A stretch of 64,000 bases of DNA, from the NCBI GenBank assembly GCA_965217605.1, contig CBDCJB010000004.1, positions 496,001 to 560,000 on the forward strand. The letters are read 5' to 3'. Position 1 is the stretch's first letter. Each line of letters starts with the position of its first letter. Both the position numbers and the translations under genes were made by a program. The stretch comes from JAYYZW01 sp965217605 (lineage in GTDB: Bacteria > Pseudomonadota > Gammaproteobacteria > Ga0077536). A model generated the notes under the pieces. It did no database searches. It was not told the DNA's origin and saw only the letters and a program-made list of their open reading frames with translations. Of the stretch, positions 8,421 to 17,581 are shown one piece after another.

Positions 8421-9857
8421 GTGACTAAGGGATCGTCGTTACGGCCGTCGCTGTTGCTGGTCGATGACGATGATCTCATCGTCGAATCCTTGCAGTTCGC
8501 ATTGGCGGACGAATTCGACGTCATTACCGCGGATACGCGCGGCCGCGCGCGCGAAATTTTGCAGAATTTACCCGCGGTGCCGCAGGTCGCGCTGATCGAT
8601 CTGGGCCTGCCGCCCACGCCGCACACGCCGGAAGAAGGATTCGCCTTGCTGGGTGAGTTATTTGCGTTCGATCACGCGATGAAGATCCTCGTCCTTTCCG
8701 GGCAGGACGAACCCGGCAATATCCAGCATGCGCTGACGCTCGGCGCCGTGGATTTCGTGCCCAAGCCCTGCGACGCCGAGTTGCTGAAGACCCGCTTGCG
8801 CCATCAATTGTTGCTGCTCGAGGCGGAGGCGCCGCACGCAACGCCTAGGGAAGATGTCGGGGCCGACCTGACCGGCTCGAGCGCCGGCATGACGACGCTG
8901 CGCGCCCTGATCGAGCAGTTTGCCGATACGCCCTTCCCGGTCTTGATCGAAGGTGAATCGGGTAGCGGCAAGGAGCTCGTCGCGCAGTGTCTGCACGCGG
9001 CCAGCAAACGCCGCGAGGGCCGCATGTTGACGCTCAATTGCGCCGCGTTCGGACCCGAACTGCTCGAGGCGCAGTTGTTTGGCCACGCCAAGGGCGCCTA
9101 CACCGGCGCCGACAAAGCGCGGACCGGGTTCTTCGAAGAAGCGAGCGGCGGCACCCTGTTTCTCGACGAAGTCGGAGAAATGCCATTGGACCTGCAGTCG
9201 AAGTTCCTGCGGGTTTTGGAAAACGGCGAATACTATCGGCTGGGCGAAACCGAGACGCGCCACTCCAGCGCGCGTATTGTCGCAGCGACCAATCGTGAGT
9301 TGGGTGAGTCAGCGCGGGCCGGGGAATTCCGCCCCGACGTATTTCACCGCCTGAGCGTGCTTACGATCAGCGTACCGCCGCTCCGCTCCCGCGGCGATGA
9401 CTGGCGCGCGCTGCTCGATATTTTTCAGAACCAGTACGCGGACAGCATTCGGCCGTTCAAGCTGACGGCGGACGCGCAAGACATGCTTGCCGAATATTCG
9501 TTTCCGGGCAATGTGAGGGAACTGCGTAACATCGTGATCCGCCTCGGCGCGAAATACCCGGGCCAGGCGGTTGACGCCGACTGGCTGCGCCCCGAGCTCG
9601 AGTTCGATTACGACGGCCGCGGATCCGACGGCGCGACGCAGTCCAGTTTCGAAAACGTCGAACAGCGGATCAAATCAGCCGGCTTTCGTTTGGACGACGA
9701 ACTGGGCACGATCGAACGCCGTTACATCGAGACGGCCCTGCGCCTCGGTGACGGAAACCTGAGCAAGGCCGCGCGCCTTTTGGGAATCAACCGCACCACG
9801 CTCTACAGTCGCGTGTCGCGAATGGGGCTGGCGCCCTCGCCGGACGACGCTTCATAA
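8421..9857 (+). CDS. Sigma-54-dependent response regulator, PrsR-like (PEP-CTERM-box type)
   Basis: 478 aa from a GTG start. Residues 1-130 are a receiver domain (LLLVDDDDLIVES, phospho-acceptor in ALIDLGLPP, lysine in FVPKPCD). Residues 150-390 are a sigma-54 AAA+ domain with Walker A GESGSGKELVA, the sigma-54 contact loop GAYTGA and Walker B GTLFLDEVGEM. A C-terminal Fis-type helix-turn-helix follows (LSKAARLLGINRTTLYSRV). The L-D-L-G-L-P-P receiver style resembles PEP-CTERM-box regulators (PrsR). It lies just upstream of the pilus genes and probably activates sigma-54 promoters. The one clear promoter of that kind in this window is at 31915. No cognate kinase is adjacent. Confidence 0.85.
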   Translation: MTKGSSLRPSLLLVDDDDLIVESLQFALADEFDVITADTRGRAREILQNLPAVPQVALIDLGLPPTPHTPEEGFALLGELFAFDHAMKILVLSGQDEPGNIQHALTLGAVDFVPKPCDAELLKTRLRHQLLLLEAEAPHATPREDVGADLTGSSAGMTTLRALIEQFADTPFPVLIEGESGSGKELVAQCLHAASKRREGRMLTLNCAAFGPELLEAQLFGHAKGAYTGADKARTGFFEEASGGTLFLDEVGEMPLDLQSKFLRVLENGEYYRLGETETRHSSARIVAATNRELGESARAGEFRPDVFHRLSVLTISVPPLRSRGDDWRALLDIFQNQYADSIRPFKLTADAQDMLAEYSFPGNVRELRNIVIRLGAKYPGQAVDADWLRPELEFDYDGRGSDGATQSSFENVEQRIKSAGFRLDDELGTIERRYIETALRLGDGNLSKAARLLGINRTTLYSRVSRMGLAPSPDDAS

Positions 9858-9873
9858 GCGGATGAGTTAAAAA

Positions 9874-11085
9874 ATGTACGAGAAACATTTCGGTCTCGCC
9901 AAGCCGCCGTTCAAGATCACGCCTGATCCGGAGTTCTTCTTTCCGGGCGGCAACCGCGGAGCGGTCTTGGAGGCGCTCGTCTACGCCGTGTTACGCGGCG
10001 AGGGGATCATTAAAGTCGTCGGTGAGGTCGGGAGCGGCAAGACCATGCTGTGCCGCATGCTCGAGCAGGAGCTTCCACACTTCTGCGAGATCGTCTATCT
10101 GGTCAATCCGCGCCTGACCCCTGCGGAGATCTTGCACGCCATCGCGTTCGAACTCGGCATCGAGGTCGAAGCGCCCGACGACAAGCTCAAGGTGCAGCAC
10201 GCCTTACAGAGTTATTTGCTCGCCAAACACGCCGACAGTATTCGCGTGATCGTGTTCATCGAGGAAGCCCAGGGCATGCCTGTGGAAACGCTCGAAGAGA
10301 TCCGCATCTTGAGCAACCTCGAGACGACGCAGGACAAGCTGTTGCAGATCATTCTGTTCGGCCAGCCCGAGCTCGACGAGAAACTCGGGCGCCAGGAGAT
10401 CAGGCAGCTGCGCGAACGCATCACACATGGCTTCGACCTGGCGCCTTTCGATCGCGATCAGATCCGCGACTACGTATCCACGCGCATTCGCGCGACGGGT
10501 TACCGCGGCAACGAGCTGTTCGACGCGGAGGCGATCAAGGAGCTCGAGCGCCACTCGAACGGCTTGTTGCGGCGCATTAACGTGTTGGCCGATAAGGCAT
10601 TGCTGGCCGCATTCGCGGCGAACGATACGGCGGTCAAGCCCATGCATGTCCAGCTCGCCGCGCGCGATAGTGAATTCGGCGCGCGGTACAGGCGACCACT
10701 GCCACGCTGGCTGGCCGCCGCGGCGGGTATCGCCATCGTCGCGATCGGGGTGACGTGGATGCTGACGCAGAATCGGGAGATCGTCCCGCCCGCGCCGGTC
10801 GCACTAAAGCCCGCGGCACCGGTGATCGATATCCAGAATGTGGCTCCCGATACGCCAGCCGCCGATCCAGGCGCCCTCGCTGCACCCACGGCGGATCCTC
10901 AGCTCCGCGACGTAAGTTTGCAATCGATCACTGCACGGGCGCCGGAATTTGAAGATAATCGACCCAGAGCGCCGGTCGTTTCCAGGGCCTCGGGCCTGGT
11001 GACGATCGACCACTTGCGCCCACTGACGGGAACGAGGCTATTCTTACCTGACCTGCTCGCGAAATGGCCGCAGGAGACGAAGTGA
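9874..11085 (+). CDS. mshM: ExeA/MshM-type AAA ATPase
   Basis: 403 aa. It begins MYEKHFGLAKPPFKITPDPEF-like, the standard start of ExeA/GspA/MshM ATPases. Walker A is GEVGSGKTMLC; Walker B is VIVFIEEAQ. A membrane segment near residue 270-295 (WLAAAAGIAIVAIGVTWML) is followed by a proline/alanine-rich periplasmic tail. Related proteins help place the secretin in the envelope or remodel peptidoglycan; here the next gene is the secretin. It starts 16 bp after the regulator, so the two are probably co-transcribed. Confidence 0.88.
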   Translation: MYEKHFGLAKPPFKITPDPEFFFPGGNRGAVLEALVYAVLRGEGIIKVVGEVGSGKTMLCRMLEQELPHFCEIVYLVNPRLTPAEILHAIAFELGIEVEAPDDKLKVQHALQSYLLAKHADSIRVIVFIEEAQGMPVETLEEIRILSNLETTQDKLLQIILFGQPELDEKLGRQEIRQLRERITHGFDLAPFDRDQIRDYVSTRIRATGYRGNELFDAEAIKELERHSNGLLRRINVLADKALLAAFAANDTAVKPMHVQLAARDSEFGARYRRPLPRWLAAAAGIAIVAIGVTWMLTQNREIVPPAPVALKPAAPVIDIQNVAPDTPAADPGALAAPTADPQLRDVSLQSITARAPEFEDNRPRAPVVSRASGLVTIDHLRPLTGTRLFLPDLLAKWPQETK

Positions 11086-11259
11086 AGCGGAGCGCTGTAA
11101 AAAGACGCTTAATGATGCCCGGAGATGGTAAATTAGTTCTTTATCATTAGATAGTTGTAATAATTTTCTAATGTGTTATCTTAGAACATGTGAAGCAATC
11201 CGTCTCGTATTCAAACGTAAGCACATGAATATTTAAGAGAAATTATCGCACTGCTCTCG
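11086..11259. other. AT-rich intergenic region upstream of mshL
   Basis: About 170 bp, clearly AT-richer than its surroundings (runs such as TAATAATTTTCTAATG), between mshM and mshL. It probably holds a promoter for the pilus genes, but I could not assign -35/-10 or -24/-12 boxes with confidence. The true start of the mshL leader is probably at 11225. Confidence 0.4.
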
Positions 11260-12873
11260 ATGCTCGGTCTTCTGAGTTGTGCGCAAATGCGCCCACCGGC
11301 GCCGCCCGCGGACCGGGGCCATCTCGACGCGGCGTCCGAACCCCAGGCGGGCATTCCGGACGTCGTTCAACAGGCGCCCTTCGTCCCGCCGCCGGAACCG
11401 GTGCCCGAAAGTGAACGCTATACGGTCGTGGTCAATGACGTACCGGTGCGTGAACTCCTGTTCGCGTTGGCGCGGGATGCGGAACTCAATATCGACGTCG
11501 CCGGGGACATCACCGGTAACGTCACGCTCAACGCCATCGACCAAACACTGCCCCAGATCCTCGAACGCATCGCGCATCAGGTTGACCTGCGCTACGAGAC
11601 GCACGGTGACACGGTCATCATTTCGCCCGACACGCCTTATCTGAGAACCTACGACGTCGGCTACGTGAATATATCGCGGGAAGCAGACACCACCGTGACC
11701 GTCGAAACCCGTGTCGCCACGACCGGCGGCAGCGCGGTGGACGATAGCGGCGGTGGGGGCGGAGGCGGTGGTGGCGGTGGCGAAAACGTTTCGTCGACCC
11801 GGCTGAATACGCGCTCCTACAATCGCTTCTGGGAAACCCTCAACGCCAATATCCTCGCGATACTCGGTGAAACTGAGAACAGGGGCGGTAGCGACCAGGT
11901 TTCGGACAAGGTCATCATGAATGCGGAAGCGGGCGTGATGTCGGTCAGAGCCACCAGCCGCGAACACCAGCTCATCGAAGAATACATCGATAAAGTGCTC
12001 GTCAACGCAAGACGGCAAGTCCTCGTCGAAGCCACGATCGCCGAAGTGTCGCTGAACGATCAATATCAAGCCGGAGTCGACTGGGATCTGTTTCTGCAGG
12101 AAGAAGCGGGTTTCTTTGTCGATCAAGAACTGCTGGGTGCGGTGACCGATGGTGTGATCGATAATGCTATTTCGTCGACCGTCTTGAGCTATTTCGATCC
12201 GACCGTCGGTAATAATGCGGTACAGGCCACCGTACGCCTGCTACGGGAATTCGGTGACACCAAAGTGCTGTCGAGCCCGCGCCTGATGGTGCTGAACAAC
12301 CAGACGGCCGTGCTCAAGGTCGTGGAGGAGTTGGTCTATTTCACCGTTGAGGTGACGGACAAGGACTCGACGGCCGTTACCCAGGGACGGACCATCGTCG
12401 AATCGGAGGTCCACTCGGTTCCGGTCGGCCTCGTGATGGCGGTGACGCCACAGATCTCAGCCAACGACGAAGTGACCCTGACCGTACGTCCGACCATTTC
12501 GCAGCGGATCGGCGATGCTATTGATCCCGGCCCGCAACTTGCGGCGCAAGTCGCAGGCGCGACCAATCCGACCGTGACCAACCTCGTGCCCATCATCAGG
12601 ACGCGGGAGATGGAATCGGTGCTCAAGCTTATCGATGGGCAGATCGCGGTTTTGGGTGGCTTGATGCAGGACGAAGTCCAGACCGGCGATCGCCAAGTCC
12701 CGGGACTCGCGAAAATTCCTATAATCGGCGACCTTATCTTCAATACCGACGAATTCAGGACCGCTAAAACGGAACTCGTCGTCTTCCTGCGCCCCGTCAT
12801 CGTGCGTGATCCGAGCATCAACACGGATCTGCAGGACTATCGGGAATTTCTAAGTGGCGCGACGAAGCCGTAA
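11260..12873 (+). CDS. mshL: MSHA-type pilus secretin MshL (lipoprotein leader probably broken by an indel)
   Basis: Outer-membrane secretin ring through which the pilus passes. 537 aa from ATG 11260. An N-terminal secretin/TonB short domain (YTVVVNDVPVRELLFALARD) is followed by a glycine tract of about 13 residues near residue 165. The C-terminal secretin domain has VLSSPRLMVLNNQTA, VPVGLVMAVTPQ and LGGLMQDE. The leader MLGLLSC is too short for export. If one T is added to the T-run at 11232-11234, an ATG at 11225 reads MNILREIIALLSMLGLLSC, a proper lipoprotein signal with lipobox LLSC. Function of the mature protein is clear. Confidence 0.9.
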   Translation: MLGLLSCAQMRPPAPPADRGHLDAASEPQAGIPDVVQQAPFVPPPEPVPESERYTVVVNDVPVRELLFALARDAELNIDVAGDITGNVTLNAIDQTLPQILERIAHQVDLRYETHGDTVIISPDTPYLRTYDVGYVNISREADTTVTVETRVATTGGSAVDDSGGGGGGGGGGGENVSSTRLNTRSYNRFWETLNANILAILGETENRGGSDQVSDKVIMNAEAGVMSVRATSREHQLIEEYIDKVLVNARRQVLVEATIAEVSLNDQYQAGVDWDLFLQEEAGFFVDQELLGAVTDGVIDNAISSTVLSYFDPTVGNNAVQATVRLLREFGDTKVLSSPRLMVLNNQTAVLKVVEELVYFTVEVTDKDSTAVTQGRTIVESEVHSVPVGLVMAVTPQISANDEVTLTVRPTISQRIGDAIDPGPQLAAQVAGATNPTVTNLVPIIRTREMESVLKLIDGQIAVLGGLMQDEVQTGDRQVPGLAKIPIIGDLIFNTDEFRTAKTELVVFLRPVIVRDPSINTDLQDYREFLSGATKP

Positions 12874-12897
12874 ACGGGACGGTCGGAGTACGCACAC

Positions 12898-14619
12898 ATG
12901 AGCTTGTTGATGGACGCCTTGCGCCGCGCCGAGGAAGAGAAAAAGCAACAGGAAGTCCGCGCGGACGACGCACCGGAAACACCACCGGTCGAGGAACAAG
13001 CGATCCCGGACGCCGGCGTCGATACGAGCGCGGTCACCGTGCAATCGCCGGTCGCAGGCCCCGAAGACGTGACCATGCAGATCGAACAGACGGCGCTGCA
13101 AGAAACGTCGGAACTATCGACTGAAGACCTCCCCGAAGAAGCGCCCGCCCAGCTCGAGATGGAACCGCTGGATACGCCGGATGACGGCGATAGCAGTCGA
13201 TCGATGGAGCTGGGGGACGATCTTCAACTCGAACCCATCGATGAAAACGTGCTCGACGAGGCCAGCATTGGGCGCGACGACACCGACACCTACGAGCAGA
13301 TATCGGATTCGACCGGGGCTACGACCCGCGGCGGTATGCGCGCGACCAGCGATCAGACCTCGACTTTGCCCTCGACGCGGGCGGTGCAGAACGATCTCGA
13401 AGCCTACTTCGACCATTCACAGTCGATGGAGTTGCCCCGCGATGTCGGCGACGACACCGCCGACAATACGCTGGAGGACGTTGCTTCACACACGGTCGTG
13501 GGCGCACAAACGGTATTTGCCGCCGGGGAGCGGCCGCGCTCGCGACGCATCTTTATCGCGGCCGCCTTTATCGCGGTATTCATCGTGTTGGGGATCGGGG
13601 TGGTGGGCGTCTTTTACGCCCAACAGACACCGGAGGCGCGTTACATGCCCTCGCCCGACGTCGCCAGCGGCGTCGAACGCGACGTCGCGCGTGAGCTGCC
13701 GGTCGTGCCACTCGAGCCCCGAGTCGTTGACGCGGCGAGTACGAGTCTGGTGCGTATCGATACGCAGCCACCGCCGGCTACAACCGACGTAGACGTGCCG
13801 GATGCGCCGCTCATCGAAGACCGGCACGACGCCGTGCCGATGACCACCGACGCGGTAATCGACATCCCCGAAACCGCGACCGATACAGCCGAGACGGCCG
13901 CCATCGATCTGCCACCCGAGCCGGCATTGGAGACCGTCGCCGCCGTGACGCCGGCACCCGAACTGCTTCAGACACCCACGGCGGCGCCCATATTCGGCAT
14001 CAGCGCGGGTGAATTCAGCATATCGCGTAGCCGCAAACCGGCGGGTGTGGACGAGAACGTCCGGCGCGCGTACGACGCGTTCGTCAACGACGACATGGAT
14101 GCGGCCGAGGCGGCGTACCGCGAGGCATTGGACACCAATCCCGATCAGCGCGATGCGCTCTTGGGGCTCGGCGCGATCGCGGTTCTGAACGGCGATTTGG
14201 AACACGGCTACCGGCATTATGCGCTCGTTCTCAAACGCTACCCGGGCGACCCGATAGCGAGCGCGGCCTTGTTTTCCTTGACGGGCAGCAAGGGCGAGGC
14301 GACCGCGGCGCGGCTCAGACTGCTGCTCGACCGGCACGCCGATCAACCCGTCGTCCACTTTGCGCTCGGTAACTGGTATGCCCACCGCGGCCGTTGGGGC
14401 GATGCGCAACTCGCCTATTTCGACGCCGTACGCCTGGCCGGCGATAACCCCGATTACAACTACAATCTCGCGGTCAGTCTCGATCGCATGGGACAAAGCG
14501 GTGCAGCGCTCGGCTACTACCAAAAGAGCCTGAGCCTCGCGGACGCCTCTGGCGGCAATTTCAATCCCGCGAATGTACGCCAACGAATCGGCAACCTGTC
14601 AAACACGAACGCGCCGTGA
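12898..14619 (+). CDS. mshN: MshN-like TPR assembly protein
   Basis: 573 aa. It begins MSLLMDALRRAEEEKKQ, the conserved start of MshN-like proteins. A long acidic linker leads to one transmembrane segment near residue 220 (IFIAAAFIAVFIVLGIGVVG). A proline/threonine-rich stretch is followed by C-terminal tetratricopeptide repeats (AYREALDTNPDQRDALLGLG and following). Inner-membrane, with the TPR part in the periplasm, where it probably stabilises the secretin or links it to the platform. It lies 24 bp after mshL. Confidence 0.82.
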   Translation: MSLLMDALRRAEEEKKQQEVRADDAPETPPVEEQAIPDAGVDTSAVTVQSPVAGPEDVTMQIEQTALQETSELSTEDLPEEAPAQLEMEPLDTPDDGDSSRSMELGDDLQLEPIDENVLDEASIGRDDTDTYEQISDSTGATTRGGMRATSDQTSTLPSTRAVQNDLEAYFDHSQSMELPRDVGDDTADNTLEDVASHTVVGAQTVFAAGERPRSRRIFIAAAFIAVFIVLGIGVVGVFYAQQTPEARYMPSPDVASGVERDVARELPVVPLEPRVVDAASTSLVRIDTQPPPATTDVDVPDAPLIEDRHDAVPMTTDAVIDIPETATDTAETAAIDLPPEPALETVAAVTPAPELLQTPTAAPIFGISAGEFSISRSRKPAGVDENVRRAYDAFVNDDMDAAEAAYREALDTNPDQRDALLGLGAIAVLNGDLEHGYRHYALVLKRYPGDPIASAALFSLTGSKGEATAARLRLLLDRHADQPVVHFALGNWYAHRGRWGDAQLAYFDAVRLAGDNPDYNYNLAVSLDRMGQSGAALGYYQKSLSLADASGGNFNPANVRQRIGNLSNTNAP

Positions 14620-14649
14620 GCCGGTAGCTGCCGCGCACGCCCGCCCACG

Positions 14650-16359
14650 ATGAACGCGCCCAAGAGTTCCCAACGCATTGGCGAATTGCTCGTTCAAAAG
14701 GGCGTGGTCAGCCCCGATCAAGTCCGCATCGTATTGACGGAGCAGCGCAAGAACCGCGATCACCTCGGCAAGATTCTCGTGCGGCTCGGCTTCGCGACCG
14801 AAGCCATCATTCTCGACGTACTGGGCGGCGCGCTCGGCCAACAGAAAGCCCAGCTATCGCAGGTCGTCGTCGATTCCGAAGCCATTCGACTCATCCCCAA
14901 GGATATGGCGCGGCGTTTCCACGCCCTGCCCCTCACGTTCGAGGCCAACAGCAATCGCATGACGCTCGCGATGGCGGATATCTTCAACGTCGTCGCGCTC
15001 GATCAGATCTCGGCGCTGCTCGGCGGTGACGTCGATCTGCGCCCGTTGATGGCGGGTGAAGCCGAGATCGAGAAAGCCATCGATCAGTTTTACGGCTTCG
15101 AACTCTCGGTGGACGGGATCTTGAGCGAGATCGAAACCGGTGAGATCGATTACGAAAGCCTCGACGCGGATACGGAAGAGTATAGCCAGCCCGTGGTCCG
15201 CCTGGTCAATGCGCTGCTATCGGATGCAGTCAAGCGCGGCGCATCGGACATTCACTTCGAGCCCGAAGAAGGTTTCTTACGATTTCGATATCGCATCGAC
15301 GGTGTATTGCGACAGATCCGCTCACTGCACAAAAACTACTGGTCGGCGATCGCAGTCCGATTGAAAGTCATGTCGGGAATGGACATCGCGGAAACCCGGG
15401 CCCCTCAGGACGGGCGCATCACCTTGACCTTGTCCGGGCGGCAGATCGACTTCCGTGTGTCGACCATACCCACCGTGCACGGCGAAAACATCGTCCTGCG
15501 CGTGCTCGACCGGCAGAAAGGTATCGTCCCGATCGACAGGATCGGACTCGAAGAAGAGGTCTTGACGACCCTCAAACTCATGGTTGCGCGTCCCGAAGGC
15601 TTGCTGTTGGTGACCGGACCGACCGGCAGCGGTAAGACGACGACCCTCTACAGCTTGCTCAATCACCTGAACACCGAATCCGTAAACATCATGACGCTCG
15701 AGGATCCGGTGGAATACCCGATGAACATGATTCGCCAGACCTCGATCAACGAGTCTGCGCGACTCGATTTCGCGGGCGGCGTCCGTTCGATATTGCGCCA
15801 GGATCCGGACATCGTTCTGATCGGCGAAATCCGCGACGAAGATACTGCCTCGATGGCCTTCCGCGCCGCGATGACCGGACATCAGGTGTTCTCGACGCTA
15901 CATACGAATTCGTCGTTGGGCGCGATACCCCGGCTGTCCGACATGGGCATCAAACCCGACATCATGGCCGGCAACATCATCGGCATACTCGCGCAGCGTC
16001 TGGTGCGCACGCTGCGCGAGGACTGCAAAGAAGCCTACAAGCCGAGTCCCGTGGAGCGCCGCATCCTCGGCATCGATCCCGCCTATCGCGGCCACACGAT
16101 CTACCGCGTATCCGAAGAAGCCAGTCACGCGCCGCACCAGGGTTACGAAGGCCGCGCGGCGCTATTGGAATTATTGCGCTTCGATCGCGAGCTCGACGAG
16201 TTGATCGCGCAGAGTGCAACCCTCAAGGAGTTGACCGAGGCTGCACGCCGGAAGGGTTTTCAAACGCTCGCCGACGTCGCCGTCAAACGCGTACTCGAAG
16301 GCGCGACCTCGCTCGACGAAGTATCCCGCGTGGTCGACTTGACGGACCGCCTAGCCTAG
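14650..16359 (+). CDS. mshE: Pilus assembly ATPase MshE (GspE/PilB family)
   Basis: Cytoplasmic hexameric ATPase powering pilus extension. 569 aa. The N-terminal MshEN-type domain (RIGELLVQKGVVSPDQV, KILVRLGFATE) is the kind known in MshE to bind c-di-GMP. Then come DIHFEPEEGFLRFRYRIDG, Walker A GPTGSGKTTT, Walker B ILRQDPDIVLIGEIRDEDTA and the His box TGHQVFSTLHTN. The usual tetracysteine zinc motif is absent: around 16020-16160 only one Cys (REDCKEAY) is seen. The neighbouring PAS/GGDEF protein at 33571 has a degenerate GGDEF, so it is not an obvious source of c-di-GMP. Confidence 0.93.
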   Translation: MNAPKSSQRIGELLVQKGVVSPDQVRIVLTEQRKNRDHLGKILVRLGFATEAIILDVLGGALGQQKAQLSQVVVDSEAIRLIPKDMARRFHALPLTFEANSNRMTLAMADIFNVVALDQISALLGGDVDLRPLMAGEAEIEKAIDQFYGFELSVDGILSEIETGEIDYESLDADTEEYSQPVVRLVNALLSDAVKRGASDIHFEPEEGFLRFRYRIDGVLRQIRSLHKNYWSAIAVRLKVMSGMDIAETRAPQDGRITLTLSGRQIDFRVSTIPTVHGENIVLRVLDRQKGIVPIDRIGLEEEVLTTLKLMVARPEGLLLVTGPTGSGKTTTLYSLLNHLNTESVNIMTLEDPVEYPMNMIRQTSINESARLDFAGGVRSILRQDPDIVLIGEIRDEDTASMAFRAAMTGHQVFSTLHTNSSLGAIPRLSDMGIKPDIMAGNIIGILAQRLVRTLREDCKEAYKPSPVERRILGIDPAYRGHTIYRVSEEASHAPHQGYEGRAALLELLRFDRELDELIAQSATLKELTEAARRKGFQTLADVAVKRVLEGATSLDEVSRVVDLTDRLA

Positions 16360-16375
16360 GACAGGACACTAGCCA

Positions 16376-17581
16376 GTGGAAGCCTACCGCTACAAGGCCA
16401 TCAACGCCCAGGGCCGCGTGTTCCAAGGCCGTGTAGACGCCGCCAATCCGGCCGATCTCGAAGTCCGTCTGAGCCGCATGGGGCTCGATCTCGTGAACTT
16501 TCGGGAATTGCGCTCGACCACCAAGAACATTACCGGGCGTGGCATCAAACGCGTCGACCTGATCACGTTCTGCTTTCACCTGGAGCATCTCGTGCGTGCC
16601 GGCGTGCCCATCCTGGAAGGCCTGGCGGACCTGCGCGATTCGGTCGACAACAAACGCTTGCAGGAAGTGACGGCGGCGATGATCGAGTCGATCGAAGGCG
16701 GCAAGAATTTATCGGATTCAATGGCTGAATTTCCGTTCGTCTTCAGCCCCGTGTTCGTGTCCCTCATTCGCGCCGGCGAGGAATCCGGACAGTTGAATCG
16801 CGTGCTCGGAAAGATCATCGAAAACCTCAAATGGCAGGACGAGCAGGCCTCCTACACCAAGAAACTGCTCATGTATCCGGCGATCGTGACCGTCATCGTC
16901 ATCGGCGTCCTGTTTTTTCTGATGCTCTACGTCGTTCCGCAATTGATTTCGTTTCTGGCGACCATGGGGCAGGAACTGCCGCTGCAAACCAAGGCGCTGA
17001 TCGCGACCTCGGCGTTCATGACCCAGTATTGGTATGTCGTCTTGTTTACGCCGATCATCCTGATCGTCGGCATCATCGTAGCCTTCACGACGAACCCGAA
17101 GTTCGCGGCACGCATGGACAACGTGCTATTGCGCCTGCCGCTCGTCGGGTCGGTGATGAAAAAATTGATCGTAACCCGCGTCTGTAACGTGTTTTCAATC
17201 ATGTACTCGTCCGGGATCACGGTGCTGGAGTGCATTAGAAGCGCGGAAGACGTTGCCGGTAACCGCGCTGTGGCTTCGGCGATGCAGGACGCCGGTAGAA
17301 TGATCGCGGACGGCGGCGGCATCAGCGCCAGTTTCGAGTCAACGGGTCTCTTTCCGCCGCTGGTGGTGCGCATGCTTCGCGTCGGTGAGAACACCGGTGC
17401 GCTCGAAGAAGCGCTCGATAACGTCAGTTACTTTTATGCGCGCGACGTAGCGGAATCCGTGGCGCGCTTGCAAGCCATGATCATGCCCGGCATCACGATG
17501 GTTCTGGGCGCCATTCTATTCTGGATCATGGCCTCGGTTCTGGGTCCAATTTATGATCTCTTTACTCAAATCGACTTTTAG
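16376..17581 (+). CDS. mshG: Pilus platform protein MshG (GspF/PilC family)
   Basis: Polytopic inner-membrane platform. 401 aa from GTG 16376. N-terminal AYRYKAINAQGRVFQGRVDA and FCFHLEHLVRAGVPILEGL mark the first GspF domain. A hydrophobic pair at residues 170-240 (VTVIVIGVLFFLMLYVVPQ and VVLFTPIILIVGIIVAF) is followed by a second GspF domain (TRVCNVFSIMYSSGITVLEC, MLRVGENTGALEEAL) and a C-terminal membrane helix. It overlaps the next gene by 29 bp. No defects. Confidence 0.93.
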   Translation: MEAYRYKAINAQGRVFQGRVDAANPADLEVRLSRMGLDLVNFRELRSTTKNITGRGIKRVDLITFCFHLEHLVRAGVPILEGLADLRDSVDNKRLQEVTAAMIESIEGGKNLSDSMAEFPFVFSPVFVSLIRAGEESGQLNRVLGKIIENLKWQDEQASYTKKLLMYPAIVTVIVIGVLFFLMLYVVPQLISFLATMGQELPLQTKALIATSAFMTQYWYVVLFTPIILIVGIIVAFTTNPKFAARMDNVLLRLPLVGSVMKKLIVTRVCNVFSIMYSSGITVLECIRSAEDVAGNRAVASAMQDAGRMIADGGGISASFESTGLFPPLVVRMLRVGENTGALEEALDNVSYFYARDVAESVARLQAMIMPGITMVLGAILFWIMASVLGPIYDLFTQIDF

